Assembly (NCBI RefSeq): GCF_001545075.1 | Contig: NZ_FCOB02000005.1 | Coordinates: 1-64,000, forward strand | Direction of reading: 5' to 3' | DNA: 64,000 nucleotides | DNA from: Caballeronia ptereochthonis | GTDB taxonomy: Bacteria > Pseudomonadota > Gammaproteobacteria > Burkholderiales > Burkholderiaceae | Part shown: in pieces, positions 47,611 through 57,384 of the stretch | Numbering within the stretch: the stretch's first letter is position 1 | Layout: the number at the start of each line of letters is the position of its first letter | Notes under the pieces: model-generated | What the model was told of the DNA's origin: nothing | What the model saw: only the letters and a program-made list of their open reading frames with translations | Database searches by the model: none | Translations under genes and position numbers: made by a program

Positions 47611-49245
47611 ATGAGTCAAGCGATCGAAGTCAAAGTGCCGGACATCGGCGATTACAAGGACGTCCCCGTGATCGAAGTGCTGGTCAAGGTGGGCGATACC
47701 GTGGAGCCCGAGCAGTCGCTCGTCACGCTCGAATCCGACAAGGCCACGATGGACGTGCCGAGTTCGGCAGCGGGCACCGTGAAGGAAATCAAGGTCAAGG
47801 TGGGCGATGCCGTTTCCGAGGGCTCGCTCATCGTCGTGCTGGAAGGCGGCGCTGCTGCCGCCGCACCGGCCGCGAAGCAGGAAGCGCCCGCGCAACAGGC
47901 CGCGCCTGCGCCCGCTGCCGCGCCCGCGGCGAGCGGCGGCGGCGCGGTGGAAGTGAAGGTGCCGGACATCGGCGACTTCAAGGACATTCCGGTCATCGAG
48001 ATCGCGGTCAAGGTCGGCGACAAGGTCGAGAAGGAGCAGTCGCTCGTCACGCTCGAATCCGACAAGGCCACGATGGACGTGCCGAGCCCCGCGTCGGGCA
48101 CGGTGAAGGAACTGAAGGTCAAGGTCGGCGATACGGTTTCCGAAGGCTCGCTGATCCTCGTGCTGGAAGGCGGCGCAGGCGGCGCGGCTGCGCCTGCACC
48201 GGCTCCGGCTCCCGCAAGGGCGGAAGTGCCGCCCGACGCGCCCGCGAAGCCCGCGCCCGCGAAAGAGCCGCCGTCCGCGCTCGCGCAGGCGCCCGTGATA
48301 CCCGCCGGCGACGGCACGCGCACGTCGAGCCACGCCTCGCCGTCGGTGCGCAAGTTCGCGCGCGAACTGGGCGTCGACGTGTCGCGCGTGCGCGGCAGCG
48401 GTCCGAAGGGACGCATCACGCAGCAGGACATCACCTCGTTCGTGAAGGGCGTGATGTCCGGCCAAGGCGGCGCGGCGCAACCCGTGGCGGCCGCACCCGC
48501 CGGCGGCGGCGATCTGAACCTGCTGCCGTGGCCGAAGGTCGACTTCACCAAGTTCGGTCCCATCGATCCGAAGCCGCTGTCGCGCATCAAGAAGATCTCG
48601 GGCGCGAACCTGCATCGCAACTGGGTGATGATCCCGCACGTCACGAACAACGATGAAGCGGACATCACCGAGCTCGAAGCGCTGCGCGTGAAGCTCAACA
48701 AGGAGCACGAGAAGGCGGGCGTGAAGTTCACGATGCTCGCGTTCGTCATCAAGGCCGTGGTCGCGGCGCTGAAGAAGTTCCCGACCTTCAACGCGAGCCT
48801 CGACGGCGACAACCTCGTCTTCAAGCAGTACTACCACGTCGGTTTCGCGGCCGATACGCCGAACGGCCTGGTCGTGCCGGTGATCCGTGACGCCGACAAG
48901 AAGGGCCTGGTCGACATCGCCAAGGAGATGACGGAGCTCTCGAAGCTCGCGCGCGAAGGCAAGCTCAAGCCCGATCAGATGCAGGGCGGCTGCTTCTCGA
49001 TTTCGTCGCTGGGCGGCATCGGCGGGACGAACTTCACGCCGATCATCAACGCGCCCGAAGTGGCGATTCTCGGCCTGTCGCGTGGCCAGATGAAGCCGGT
49101 GTGGGACGGCAAGCAGTTCGTGCCGCGCCTCACGCTGCCGCTGTCGCTGTCGTATGACCACCGCGTCATCGACGGCGCCGAGGCCGCGCGCTTCAACGCT
49201 TATCTGTCGGCGATTCTGGCGGATTTCCGTCGCGTCATTCTTTGA
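47611..49245 (+). CDS. aceF: Dihydrolipoyl acetyltransferase (E2), two lipoyl domains
   Basis: The 544-residue E2 core transfers acetyl from E1 to coenzyme A. Two lipoyl domains come first (lipoylated Lys44 and Lys152, each in [11 protein letters not shown]), separated by Ala/Pro-rich hinges. The E1/E3-binding domain is near 233-270 ([20 protein letters not shown]), and the catalytic domain ends with the CAT-like [18 protein letters not shown] 47611 follows an AGGAGAC site. The lipoyl domains are close in sequence to those in lpdA downstream. Confidence 0.97.
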   Translation: MSQAIEVKVPDIGDYKDVPVIEVLVKVGDTVEPEQSLVTLESDKATMDVPSSAAGTVKEIKVKVGDAVSEGSLIVVLEGGAAAAAPAAKQEAPAQQAAPAPAAAPAASGGGAVEVKVPDIGDFKDIPVIEIAVKVGDKVEKEQSLVTLESDKATMDVPSPASGTVKELKVKVGDTVSEGSLILVLEGGAGGAAAPAPAPAPARAEVPPDAPAKPAPAKEPPSALAQAPVIPAGDGTRTSSHASPSVRKFARELGVDVSRVRGSGPKGRITQQDITSFVKGVMSGQGGAAQPVAAAPAGGGDLNLLPWPKVDFTKFGPIDPKPLSRIKKISGANLHRNWVMIPHVTNNDEADITELEALRVKLNKEHEKAGVKFTMLAFVIKAVVAALKKFPTFNASLDGDNLVFKQYYHVGFAADTPNGLVVPVIRDADKKGLVDIAKEMTELSKLAREGKLKPDQMQGGCFSISSLGGIGGTNFTPIINAPEVAILGLSRGQMKPVWDGKQFVPRLTLPLSLSYDHRVIDGAEAARFNAYLSAILADFRRVIL

Positions 49246-49359
49246 TCGTGGCGCGCGCTTCGTTCTCTCCCGATTGAGCGAAGCGCGCATCCAGCCGACG
49301 GCGGAGCCGTTGCGCGCACGTCGCGCCCGGTTCCATCCGCTCTTCTCTTAGGGGACAAC

Positions 49360-51420
49360 ATGAGTCTCGTCGAACTAAAAGTACCCGACATCGGCGACTT
49401 CTCCGATGTCGATGTCATCGAAGTCAATATCAAATCCGGCGACGTCATCGAAAAGGAACAGGGCGTCATCACGCTCGAAACCGACAAGGCCACCATGGAA
49501 GTGCCCGCCGATGTCGCGGGCACCGTCAAGGAAGTGAAGGTCAAGCAGGGCGACAAGGTCTCGCAGGGCTCGGTCATCGCGATGGTCGAAACCGCAGGCG
49601 CGGGCGCTTCCGCTGCACCGGCCGCAGCGCCGGCGCCGTCGGCCGCTCCCGCCAGGCCCGCTGCCGGCGGCGGTGGGGTGCAGGATGTGAAGGTGCCGGA
49701 CATCGGCGACTTCAAGGACATCCCCGTCATCGAAGTGCACGTGAAGCCGGGCGATACGGTCGAGAAGGAGCAGTCGCTCATCACGCTCGAATCGGACAAG
49801 GCCACGATGGACGTGCCCGCGCCCGCCGCCGGCACGGTGAAGGAACTGAAGGTCAAGGTCGGCGACACGGTTTCGGAAGGCACCGTGATCCTGACGCTCG
49901 AAGGCGGCGCTTCGGCGCCGGCTGCGGCGCCAGCCGCACCTCAGCAGGCGGCCGCTCCGGCGAAGGCCGCCGCGCCCGCGCCGCAGGCGGGCAGCTATTC
50001 CGGCTCGGCCGACGTCGAATGCGACATGCTCGTGCTCGGCGCGGGCCCCGGCGGCTATTCGGCGGCATTCCGCGCGGCCGATCTCGGCATGAAGACCGTG
50101 CTGGTCGAACGTTACTCGACGCTCGGCGGCGTGTGTCTGAACGTCGGCTGCATTCCGTCGAAGGCGCTCCTGCACACCTCGCTCGTGATGGACGAAACGC
50201 ATGAGCTCGCGGAGCACGGCATCGTGTTCGGCAAGCCGACCATCGATCTCGACAAGCTGCGCGGCTTCAAGGAAGGCGTCGTCAAGAAGCTGACCGGCGG
50301 TCTCGCGGGCATGGCGAAGGCGCGCAAGGTGACGGTCGTGACGGGCGTCGGCAGCTTCGTCGATCCGCATCACATGGAAGTGCAGGGCGCGGACGGCAAG
50401 AAGGTCGTGAAGTTCAAGCAGGCGATCATCGCGGCGGGCTCGCAGGCGGTGAAGCTGCCGTTCTTCCCGGACGATCCGCGCGTCGTCGATTCGACCGGCG
50501 CGCTGGAGCTGCGCCAGATTCCGAAGCGCATGCTCGTGGTGGGCGGCGGCATCATCGGCCTGGAAATGGCGACGGTGTATTCCACGCTCGGCGCGGACAT
50601 CGACGTCGTCGAAATGCTCGATGGCCTGATGCTCGGCGCGGACCGCGATCTCGTGAAGGTCTGGGAGAAGTTCAACGCCAAGCGCTTCACGAACGTCATG
50701 CTCAAGACGAAGACGACCAAGGCCGAGGCGAAGGAAGACGGCATCTACGTCACCTTCGAAGGCGAGAAGGCGCCGGCCGAGCCGCAACGCTACGACCTCG
50801 TGCTGCTGGCGGTCGGCCGCAGCCCGAACGGCGGCAAGATCGGCGCGGACAAGGCCGGCGTCGCGGTGACGGAGCGCGGTTTCATCGACGTCGACAAGCA
50901 GATGCGCACGAATGTCCCGCACATCTTCGCGATCGGCGATCTCGTCGGTCAGCCGATGCTCGCGCACAAGGCCGTGCACGAAGGCCACGTCGCGGCGGAA
51001 GCGGCGCACGGCGAGAAGGCGTACTTCGATGCGTTGCAGATTCCGTCGGTCGCCTACACCGATCCGGAAGTGGCATGGGCCGGCAAGACGGAAGACCAGT
51101 GCAAGGCCGAAGGCATCAAGTACGGCCGTGCGGTGTTCCCGTGGGCCGCATCGGGCCGCGCGATCGCCAATGGCCGTGACGAAGGCTTCACCAAGCTCAT
51201 CTTCGACGAAGAGACGCATCGGGTGATCGGCGGCGGCATCGTCGGCCTGAATGCGGGCGATCTGATCAGCGAAGTATGTCTCGCGATCGAGATGGGCGCG
51301 GATGCGACCGACATCGGCAAGACGATCCATCCGCACCCGACGCTCGGTGAATCGGTCGGCATGGCCGCGGAGTTGTACGAAGGCGTTTGCACGGACTTGC
51401 CGCCGCAGCGCAAGAAGTAA
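49360..51420 (+). CDS. lpdA: Dihydrolipoyl dehydrogenase (E3) with two N-terminal lipoyl domains
   Basis: The 686-residue flavoprotein reoxidises the lipoyl groups with NAD+. Two lipoyl domains precede the E3 body, with Lys43 in [12 protein letters not shown] and Lys147 in [12 protein letters not shown]. The E3 part begins [20 protein letters not shown], has the redox pair Cys259-Cys264 ([15 protein letters not shown]), the second dinucleotide fold [20 protein letters not shown], and the C-terminal [11 protein letters not shown] active-site His-Glu. The second lipoyl domain is nearly identical to that of aceF, and a single lipoyl domain is what I recall for the relatives of this E3. Confidence 0.95.
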   Translation: MSLVELKVPDIGDFSDVDVIEVNIKSGDVIEKEQGVITLETDKATMEVPADVAGTVKEVKVKQGDKVSQGSVIAMVETAGAGASAAPAAAPAPSAAPARPAAGGGGVQDVKVPDIGDFKDIPVIEVHVKPGDTVEKEQSLITLESDKATMDVPAPAAGTVKELKVKVGDTVSEGTVILTLEGGASAPAAAPAAPQQAAAPAKAAAPAPQAGSYSGSADVECDMLVLGAGPGGYSAAFRAADLGMKTVLVERYSTLGGVCLNVGCIPSKALLHTSLVMDETHELAEHGIVFGKPTIDLDKLRGFKEGVVKKLTGGLAGMAKARKVTVVTGVGSFVDPHHMEVQGADGKKVVKFKQAIIAAGSQAVKLPFFPDDPRVVDSTGALELRQIPKRMLVVGGGIIGLEMATVYSTLGADIDVVEMLDGLMLGADRDLVKVWEKFNAKRFTNVMLKTKTTKAEAKEDGIYVTFEGEKAPAEPQRYDLVLLAVGRSPNGGKIGADKAGVAVTERGFIDVDKQMRTNVPHIFAIGDLVGQPMLAHKAVHEGHVAAEAAHGEKAYFDALQIPSVAYTDPEVAWAGKTEDQCKAEGIKYGRAVFPWAASGRAIANGRDEGFTKLIFDEETHRVIGGGIVGLNAGDLISEVCLAIEMGADATDIGKTIHPHPTLGESVGMAAELYEGVCTDLPPQRKK

Positions 51421-51443
51421 GCTCCCGCACTGGAAGAAGTGCG

Positions 51444-51477
51444 AAGGCGCGCTCCCTCACCTGAGCGCGCCTTTTTA
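51444..51477 (+). terminator. Terminator of the aceEF-lpdA operon
   Basis: A 10-bp perfect stem AAGGCGCGCT (51444-51453) with AGCGCGCCTT (51464-51473) is followed by T residues. It ends the pyruvate dehydrogenase operon, 24 bases after lpdA. Confidence 0.88.
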
Positions 51478-51497
51478 TTTGCAGACACGGCGGACGA

Positions 51498-51524
51498 CAA
51501 AAAACCCGGCGCGGTGGCCGGGTT
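51498..51524 (-). terminator. Terminator of the phasin gene
   Basis: An 8-bp perfect stem AACCCGGC (51503-51510) with GCCGGGTT (51517-51524); on the reverse strand it is followed by a T-run (AAAAA at 51499-51503 on the plus strand). Confidence 0.82.
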
Positions 51525-51572
51525 CTTCGTGATTCGTGCTGCAATCGGCCGGGCAGAAGCCCGGCGGCAAAC

Positions 51573-52148
51573 TTACGCGACCGACTTCTTGGCGGCGCGG
51601 GTAGCTTGCTCAGTCGCTTGCGTAGCAGCCTTCGTCGCAGCCGTGGCGGCGGCGTTGAAGTTGCTCTCGGCGATCTCGACAGCTTGCTTCGTTGCCTTGT
51701 GAACCGTTTCGTACGTCGTGTTCGCGGCGGTGATGGCCGACTTCATCACGGCGACAGCCGTTTCCGAACCGGCGGGTGCGTTCTTCGCGACGTTGTCGAC
51801 GAGCGTCTGCACCTTGCGGTTCTGCTCTTCGTATTGCGCTTCCGCGACGCGGGCGAACTCGGCTTGCGTAGCCGAAGCGATTTCATACAGGTGGCGGCCG
51901 TACGACAGGACCTTCTCCGCGACCGGCTGGGTCAGGCTGGCTTGCAGCGCGAGCAGTTCCTGAGCATCCTTCACCGACAGCGCGCGTTGCGCGTTTTCCT
52001 GGCTTTCGGCCAGCGTCGACTTCACGACTTGCAGGTTCAGTTCGACAAGCTTCTCGACGCCTTCGAACGCCTTGTTCGTGAGGCCGAACAGCGTGTCGAA
52101 ATTGGCTTTTTGTGCAGCGGCGATTTGCTCGGGGGTCAACAGCGTCAT
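51573..52148 (-). CDS. phaP: Phasin (PhaP family granule protein)
   Basis: The 191-residue protein is a phasin_2-type granule-associated protein that coats polyhydroxyalkanoate granules. [20 protein letters not shown] at the start, [18 protein letters not shown] and [20 protein letters not shown] are typical. It is nearly all alpha-helical and ends in an Ala/Thr/Lys-rich helix ([20 protein letters not shown]). It indicates that the organism stores PHA, although no synthase is in the window. A strong promoter lies upstream and a terminator downstream, so it is a single-gene unit. Confidence 0.93.
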   Translation of the reverse strand: MTLLTPEQIAAAQKANFDTLFGLTNKAFEGVEKLVELNLQVVKSTLAESQENAQRALSVKDAQELLALQASLTQPVAEKVLSYGRHLYEIASATQAEFARVAEAQYEEQNRKVQTLVDNVAKNAPAGSETAVAVMKSAITAANTTYETVHKATKQAVEIAESNFNAAATAATKAATQATEQATRAAKKSVA

Positions 52149-52260
52149 CTCAGGCTCCTGATGGCCGACCCATCAAACGCGGGTCGTGGTTTGGGTAGAT
52201 CCGGCGAGAGAAAACTGCCGGCTGGTGCAACCGCGATTGGTGCGTCGCAACATGAGACCC

Positions 52261-52320
52261 ATTTTAGAGATATTCCGATGGATGTCAAGCACTTTTTGTG
52301 CGCCGCACCATTGCGTTAAA
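52261..52320 (-). promoter_or_regulatory. Phasin promoter with TGC-rich upstream element
   Basis: On the reverse strand TTGACA (52288-52283), a 16-base spacer and TAAAAT (52266-52261) form a strong sigma-70 promoter, about 105 bases before the start codon. Just upstream (52298-52315) is a TGC/GCA-rich stretch, TGTGCGCCGCACCATTGC, containing the inverted pair TGCG/CGCA. The phasin repressor PhaR is known to bind TGC-rich sequences, so this could be its operator. Confidence 0.6.
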
Positions 52321-52870
52321 ACCCTTGTTAAACAATGACTTACTTAGCGAACTGCGACCTCCGCGCGGGGTCCGTGAAAACCCTATGCACCGCGATGGAT
52401 CGACGCTTCGCAGGGCCTAGGCACGGTCGAACTTGCTCATGAGAGCACGACAGGATGAAAGTTTGATGTTTGTCAAAGCCGGCCGCGTCATCTCTTGTGG
52501 CGACCCATTACGAGACGCTTCTGAGGTTGTTTCTGAAGTTCGTCTTATTTTTAGGATGCCGCCGTACACCAAATTGTTGAAGAAACGTTAACATTTCGGC
52601 TGTCCGAGCGGCCGCGTCATTTCCGCCGCGTCCACGACACTTCCCCCTCGATTCGAACGCTGCGTTTTTGCCCGGTCCGACTCACGAGTCTGGCTAAAGT
52701 TGTGGAAAGTTTTGCCGATAGTGCGCTTGTCGTCGTGTATAAAAGCGCCCCTCGGAGCAGAATTGTTCCGCCGGCATGATCGTTTTTTTCGATCGAGGCG
52801 CGGACCTTATTTGGCAATATGCAATCACGGCTTACAACTCGGTTTAACGAGTTCCGATAAGTGCTTAATA
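52321..52870. other. Intergenic region between phasin and pbpG
   Basis: About 550 bases with a lower GC content than the surroundings. I find no supported gene; a 66-codon reverse frame (52617-52817) has no ribosome site or family resemblance. A small hairpin AACTCG/CGAGTT (52836-52853) precedes the pbpG promoter. Confidence 0.4.
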
Positions 52871-52899
52871 TTGCTTAAATTTCGTAGCTTCACTACACT
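52871..52899 (+). promoter_or_regulatory. Probable sigma-70 promoter of pbpG
   Basis: TTGCTT (52871-52876), an exact 17-base spacer and TACACT (52894-52899) predict a transcript starting near 52906, giving a leader of about 28 bases before the ATG at 52934. Confidence 0.6.
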
Positions 52900-52933
52900 T
52901 GGCGGTACTCTCCAGCCGCCCAACAGAACACTA

Positions 52934-54127
52934 ATGAAAACCGAAATGTTTTCGTCGTTGAAGGTGGTGCATGGCGTGGCAGTGCGTTCCGCGCTGTCTC
53001 TCGCCGTCTCCATCGCAGTAGCGACGTCCTTCGCAGCGGCTCCGGCTGAAGCCCTCGCAAAGACCGCCACCGCAACCAAGACCGCAAAGAAACCCGTCAA
53101 ATCCACGGCCAAGGCCGAAAAGCCCGCGCGCGTGGCGAAGACGACCCTCAAGTCGCCCAAGCCCGTGAAGGCCGCGAAAGTCGCCGCCGCGGATGATGAC
53201 GACGACGCGCCGCGCGCCGCGCGCAAGCGCCGCGTCTCGTATCGCATGGAGCCGCACGCGCGCCGCGCGTCGGTGCACGCGGTCGCGTTCCAGCCGCGTG
53301 CGACGTCGGTCGGCCAGGCGTTCGGCCTGCATGACACGCCCGACAGCCTCGCGCTGCGCTCGAGCGTGGCGTACGTGGTCGATCAGAACACGTCGGAGAC
53401 GCTGTTCGACAAGAACTCGCGCGCCGTCGTGCCGATCGCGTCGATCACCAAGCTGATGACGGCAATGGTCGTGCTCGATTCGCACATGCCGCTCACCGAC
53501 GAAATCACAGTCACCGACGAAGACCGCGATTACGAGAAGTTCACCGGCTCGCGCCTTGCGGTGGGCTCGGTGCTCAATCGCGAGGACATGCTGCACATCG
53601 CGCTGATGGCATCGGAGAATCGCGCGGCGGCCGCGCTGTCGCGCTATTACCCGGGCGGCCGTCCGGCATTCATCGCCGCGATGAACGCGAAGGCGAAGTC
53701 GCTCGGCATGACCGACACGCACTTCGAGAACTCCACCGGCCTGACGAGCCAGAACGTGTCGAGCGCACGCGACCTCGTGAAGATGGTCAACGCGGCGTAT
53801 CAGTATCCGATCATCCGCAAGTTCTCGACCGACCGCAGTTACGAAGTCTTCACCGGCAAGCGCAATCTCGCGTACAACAGCACGAATGCGCTGGTCCGCA
53901 ATGCGTCGTGGGACATCGGCTTGCAGAAGACGGGCTTCATCAACGAAGCCGGCGAATGCCTCGTGATGCAGGCGAATGTCAACGGCCGTCCGGTCGTGAT
54001 CGTGCTGCTCGATTCGTACGGCAAGTATTCGCGCTTCGCCGACGCGGGCCGCCTGCGCTCGTACCTCGATACGCTCGGCGAGCCGCACATCATGAGCGCC
54101 GACATGGGCAGCGGCGCCAATCCCTGA
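52934..54127 (+). CDS. pbpG: D-alanyl-D-alanine endopeptidase (PBP7-type)
   Basis: The 397-residue periplasmic serine peptidase of family S11 cuts cross-links in murein. A signal peptide (SALSLAVSIAVATSFAAAPA, cut near AEALA) is followed by a Lys/Ala-rich stretch (about residues 42-85) that may bind the wall, then an acidic patch ADDDDDAP. The catalytic motifs are Ser170-x-x-Lys173 (SITKLM), Ser227-Glu-Asn229 (SEN) and Lys332-Thr-Gly (KTGF). It differs from E. coli PBP7 by the basic linker. A single-gene unit with its own promoter and terminator. Confidence 0.92.
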   Translation: MKTEMFSSLKVVHGVAVRSALSLAVSIAVATSFAAAPAEALAKTATATKTAKKPVKSTAKAEKPARVAKTTLKSPKPVKAAKVAAADDDDDAPRAARKRRVSYRMEPHARRASVHAVAFQPRATSVGQAFGLHDTPDSLALRSSVAYVVDQNTSETLFDKNSRAVVPIASITKLMTAMVVLDSHMPLTDEITVTDEDRDYEKFTGSRLAVGSVLNREDMLHIALMASENRAAAALSRYYPGGRPAFIAAMNAKAKSLGMTDTHFENSTGLTSQNVSSARDLVKMVNAAYQYPIIRKFSTDRSYEVFTGKRNLAYNSTNALVRNASWDIGLQKTGFINEAGECLVMQANVNGRPVVIVLLDSYGKYSRFADAGRLRSYLDTLGEPHIMSADMGSGANP

Positions 54128-54154
54128 GCGTCGTTCAAGCGCTGACCCCAAAGC

Positions 54155-54187
54155 AAACGGGGTTCGTCGAAAGACGAATCCCGTTTT
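54155..54187 (+). terminator. Terminator of pbpG
   Basis: A strong stem AAACGGGGTTCGTC with GACGAATCCCGTTT (one mismatch) and a GAAA tetraloop is followed by six T residues, 28 bases after pbpG. It also separates the converging iclR-type gene. Confidence 0.88.
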
Positions 54188-54203
54188 TTCATGACACGCG
54201 GTT

Positions 54204-54998
54204 TCAGCGTTGCGCTTGCTGTGCCTGTTCCGGGTGATAGCCCAGCGAACGCGAGATTTCGAGCGCCGTGTGGCTCAGCTGCTTGAGCCAGGCGTCCTGC
54301 AGGCGGTCGGCGGGTGCGGAGAGCGACAGGCCCGCGACGAGCCGGCCGGTGTCGTCGTAAATGCCCGCTGCGATGCAGCGCACGCCGAGTTCCAGCTCCT
54401 CGTTGTCACGCGCGCAAGCCTGCTGGCGCACGAGCGACAACTCGCGCTCGAGCTTGGCGAGATCGGTGATGCTGTTCTGCGTGTGGCCCGAAAGGCCGGT
54501 GCGCGTCGCATAGGCGCGCACGCGCGTGGCCTCGTCGGCGGCGAGAAAGAGCTTGCCGACCGACGTGAGATGCAAGGGCGCCCGCCCGCCGATCGCGCGC
54601 ACGACCTGCATGCCCGAGCGCTCCGAATACGCGCGCTCGATATAAACGATCTCGTCGCCTTGCCGCACGGACAGATTGACGGTCTGTCCCGTCTGCCGAT
54701 GCAGTTCCCGCATCGGCGGCATCGCGGCTTCGCGCACCGAGAGACGCGCCTTCACCAGATTGCCGAGCTCCAGCAGGCGCATGCCGAGCCGGTACGTGCC
54801 GGGATCGGAGCGGTCCACGAGCCGGCACAGCACCATGTCGTTCAGGATGCGGTGCGCGGTGGACGGATGCAGGTCGGTGCTCTGCGCGAGCTCTTTCAGG
54901 CTGACGGGATCGGTGTGATCGGCGAGGGCGTCGAGAAGACGCATCATGCGCTCGATCACCTGAATGGAGGTCTTTGATTCCGGGTTCGTATCGCTCAT
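54204..54998 (-). CDS. IclR-family transcriptional regulator
   Basis: The 264-residue regulator has an N-terminal winged HTH (about residues 13-75; VSLKELAQSTDLHPSTAHRI) and a C-terminal GAF-like effector domain (from about 85; RAPLHLTSVGKLFLAA, ELELGVRCIAAGIYDDTGRL). Such proteins usually bind a carboxylic-acid metabolite. It is divergent from lutA with 190 bases between, so it probably controls lactate oxidation. A TCACATTATGAGA palindrome stands in that gap and again, twice, before aceE. Confidence 0.92.
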   Translation of the reverse strand: MSDTNPESKTSIQVIERMMRLLDALADHTDPVSLKELAQSTDLHPSTAHRILNDMVLCRLVDRSDPGTYRLGMRLLELGNLVKARLSVREAAMPPMRELHRQTGQTVNLSVRQGDEIVYIERAYSERSGMQVVRAIGGRAPLHLTSVGKLFLAADEATRVRAYATRTGLSGHTQNSITDLAKLERELSLVRQQACARDNEELELGVRCIAAGIYDDTGRLVAGLSLSAPADRLQDAWLKQLSHTALEISRSLGYHPEQAQQAQR

Positions 54999-55042
54999 CG
55001 TGAAAAATCGGTTGATGCGTCAAACAGCGGAACTGCAATTGT

Positions 55043-55060
55043 ATCTCATAATGTGAAAAA
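55043..55060. promoter_or_regulatory. IclR-type operator between iclR and lutA
   Basis: ATCTCATAATGTGAAAAA; its reverse complement, TTTTTCACATTATGAGAT, matches site A of the aceE region at 17 of 18 positions. The core is the 13-bp palindrome TCACATTATGAGA. It lies 45 bases before the regulator start and 129 bases before lutA, suited to control of both. A second inverted repeat, TCTCG-N9-CGAGA, is at 55086-55104. Confidence 0.62.
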
Positions 55061-55188
55061 AGCGAACGCTGCGACCAGGCGACTGTCTCGATGCTCATGC
55101 GAGATGCGAGCCGACCCCCGTCGAGCGGGCGTTTTCGCGGATAATCGGCGGGCGTTCACATCACTTCTACAAAACAGGAAACGCCCCC

Positions 55189-55923
55189 ATGCGAGTCGGA
55201 TTATTCGTGACTTGTCTTATCGACATGATGCGCCCCGAGATCGGCTTCTCGGTCATCAAGCTGATCGAGCGCGCGGGCTTCGAAGTCGTCGTGCCGCCTT
55301 CGCAGACGTGCTGCGGTCAGCCCGCCTATAACTCCGGCGACCGGCCGCTCGCCCGCGATCTCGCCGAAAAGACCCTGCGCGAGTTCGAGCAGTTCGACTA
55401 CGTGGTCGTGCCGTCCGGTTCCTGCGGCGGCATGATCCGCGCGCACTACGGCGATCTCTTTCGCGACGATCCCCAACTGATGAACCGTTTCGCGCGTCTG
55501 CAACCGCGCGTGTTCGAGCTGACCGATTTTCTCGCGACGGTCGCCAAAGCGCGCATGGAGCCCGTCGCGTTCGAGGGCATGGCGACCTATCACGATTCCT
55601 GCTCGGGCCTGCGCGAGCTCGGCGTGAAAACGCAGCCGCGCGAGCTGCTCGCGCAAGCCGGCGTGCCGGTGACCGAGATGGCGGGCTGCGAGCATTGCTG
55701 CGGTTTCGGCGGCACGTTTGCCGTGAAGTACGGCGATATATCGACGGCGATCGTCGACGAGAAGTGCGCCAACATCAAGGCGAGCGGGGCGGATGCGGTC
55801 GTGCTGGGCGATCTCGGCTGCATGCTGAACATCGAAGGACGACTGCGCCGCACCGGCGACACGACGACGCGCGTGCTGCACATCGCGCAAGTGCTGGCGG
55901 GCGACGCCCAAGGCCGCGCCTGA
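55189..55923 (+). CDS. lutA: Lactate utilization Fe-S protein LutA
   Basis: A 244-residue (Fe-S)-binding protein with two CCG domains: TCCGQPAYNSGD near residue 43 and CEHCCGFGGTFAVKYG near residue 170. Further cysteines lie in SGSCGGM and HDSCSGLREL. In Bacillus subtilis LutABC forms a lactate dehydrogenase complex converting L-lactate to pyruvate. ATG 55189 follows CAGGAAA. It is the first gene of the lut unit, divergent from the IclR regulator; lutB follows after 28 bases. Confidence 0.92.
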   Translation: MRVGLFVTCLIDMMRPEIGFSVIKLIERAGFEVVVPPSQTCCGQPAYNSGDRPLARDLAEKTLREFEQFDYVVVPSGSCGGMIRAHYGDLFRDDPQLMNRFARLQPRVFELTDFLATVAKARMEPVAFEGMATYHDSCSGLRELGVKTQPRELLAQAGVPVTEMAGCEHCCGFGGTFAVKYGDISTAIVDEKCANIKASGADAVVLGDLGCMLNIEGRLRRTGDTTTRVLHIAQVLAGDAQGRA

Positions 55924-55951
55924 GCGCATCCGCAAAGAGAGAGTTCCCAAC

Positions 55952-57364
55952 ATGCAAGTTCAGACGATGCAGTTCAAGGCGCGCGCGGGCAGCAAGCTCG
56001 CCGACGAGCGCTTGCAGCAGAATCTCACCAAGCTTTCGACGAAGTTCGTCAGCGCGCGAGCCAGCGCCGTGCGCGAGATCGACTTCGAGGCGACGCGCGC
56101 CGCGCTCAAGGAGCGCCGCAACCGCGCGCTGGACAACCTCGACGTGTGGCTCGAAACCTTCGAGCGCGAAGCGACCCGGCGCGGCGCGACGGTGCTGTAC
56201 GCGGAATCGACGCAGGATGCGGCGAAGCTCGTCGCGGATATCGCCCGCAAGCACGACGTGAAGAAGGTCATCAAGACCAAGTCGATGGTCTCGGAAGAGA
56301 TGCAGCTCAATCGCGTGCTGGGCGAGATGGGCGTCCAGTCGATCGAGACGGATCTCGGCGAATACATCCTGCAGATCAACGACAACGAGCCGCCGAGCCA
56401 CATCATCGCGCCCGTCGTGCACAAGGACAAGGAGCAGATCGCCGATCTCTTCGCGAAGACGCACAACAAGCCGCGCCTCACCGACATCCCCGAGATGACG
56501 CGCGAGGCGCGCGAAGTGCTGCGCCCGCATTTCATGTCGGCGGACATGGGCGTGACGGGCGGCAACTTCGTGATCGCGGAGACGGGCTCGGTCGCGGTCG
56601 TGACGAACGAGGGCAACGAAGGCATGTGCACGGTGATGCCGCGCGTGCACGTCGCGGTGACGGGCATCGAGAAGGTGCTGCCCACGCTCGAGGATCTCGC
56701 GACCGCGATGCGTCTTTTGCCGCGCTCCGCGACGGGACAGACCATCTCGAACTATTTCTCGCTGCTGACCGGTCCGCGCGCCCCGGACGAGGTGGACGGT
56801 CCCGAGCACATGTACTTCGTGCTCGTCGACGGCGGGCGCACCGGGCTCATCGGCGGCGAATTCCAGGATATGCTGCGCTGCATCCGCTGCGGCGCGTGCA
56901 TGAATCATTGTCCGGTCTATCAGAAGATCGGCGGCCATGCGTACGGCTGGGTGTATCCGGGACCAATGGGATCGGTGCTGACGCCGGCCTACGTCGGCAT
57001 CGATCGCGCGCTCGATCTGCCGCAGGCGGCGACGCTCTGCGGCGAATGCAACAGCGTGTGCCCGGTCGGAATCCCGTTGTCCGACCTGCTGCGCAAGCTG
57101 CGCGAAAAGCAGATGGAGCGACGGCTGCGTCCGCGGAGCGAGCGCGTCGCGCTCGCGTTGTGGGGTTATCTGGCGATGCATCCGGCTGCTTACGCGCTCT
57201 TCACCAGGCTCGCGGTGCGCGTGCTCGAATGGATGGGCGGAAACCGGAAGTCGATTGCGCGCCTGCCGTTCGGCGCGGGATGGACCGGCACGCGCGAGAT
57301 GCCCGCGCCGGTCGGCCGGACGTTCCGCGAACTCTACAAGGCGCAGCGGTCGCATCTCGGCTGA
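55952..57364 (+). CDS. lutB: Lactate utilization Fe-S/LUD protein LutB
   Basis: The 470-residue protein has an N-terminal LUD domain (about residues 70-300; VKKVIKTKSMVSEEMQLNRV, MGVTGGNFVIAETGSVAVVT) and a ferredoxin-like domain with two 4Fe-4S clusters (CIRCGACMNHCPVYQKIGG and LCGECNSVCPVGIPLSDLLR). Together with LutA it oxidises lactate. The C-terminal tail (TFRELYKAQRSHLG) is complete. The usual third gene, lutC, does not follow; a strong terminator comes 21 bases later. Confidence 0.93.
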   Translation: MQVQTMQFKARAGSKLADERLQQNLTKLSTKFVSARASAVREIDFEATRAALKERRNRALDNLDVWLETFEREATRRGATVLYAESTQDAAKLVADIARKHDVKKVIKTKSMVSEEMQLNRVLGEMGVQSIETDLGEYILQINDNEPPSHIIAPVVHKDKEQIADLFAKTHNKPRLTDIPEMTREAREVLRPHFMSADMGVTGGNFVIAETGSVAVVTNEGNEGMCTVMPRVHVAVTGIEKVLPTLEDLATAMRLLPRSATGQTISNYFSLLTGPRAPDEVDGPEHMYFVLVDGGRTGLIGGEFQDMLRCIRCGACMNHCPVYQKIGGHAYGWVYPGPMGSVLTPAYVGIDRALDLPQAATLCGECNSVCPVGIPLSDLLRKLREKQMERRLRPRSERVALALWGYLAMHPAAYALFTRLAVRVLEWMGGNRKSIARLPFGAGWTGTREMPAPVGRTFRELYKAQRSHLG

Positions 57365-57384
57365 GGCGTATCGGCGGATGCAGA

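Noticed and set aside
52617..52817. 66-codon reverse frame upstream of pbpG
   Set aside because: No ribosome site, no recognisable motif, and it lies in a region rich in promoter-like AT stretches.
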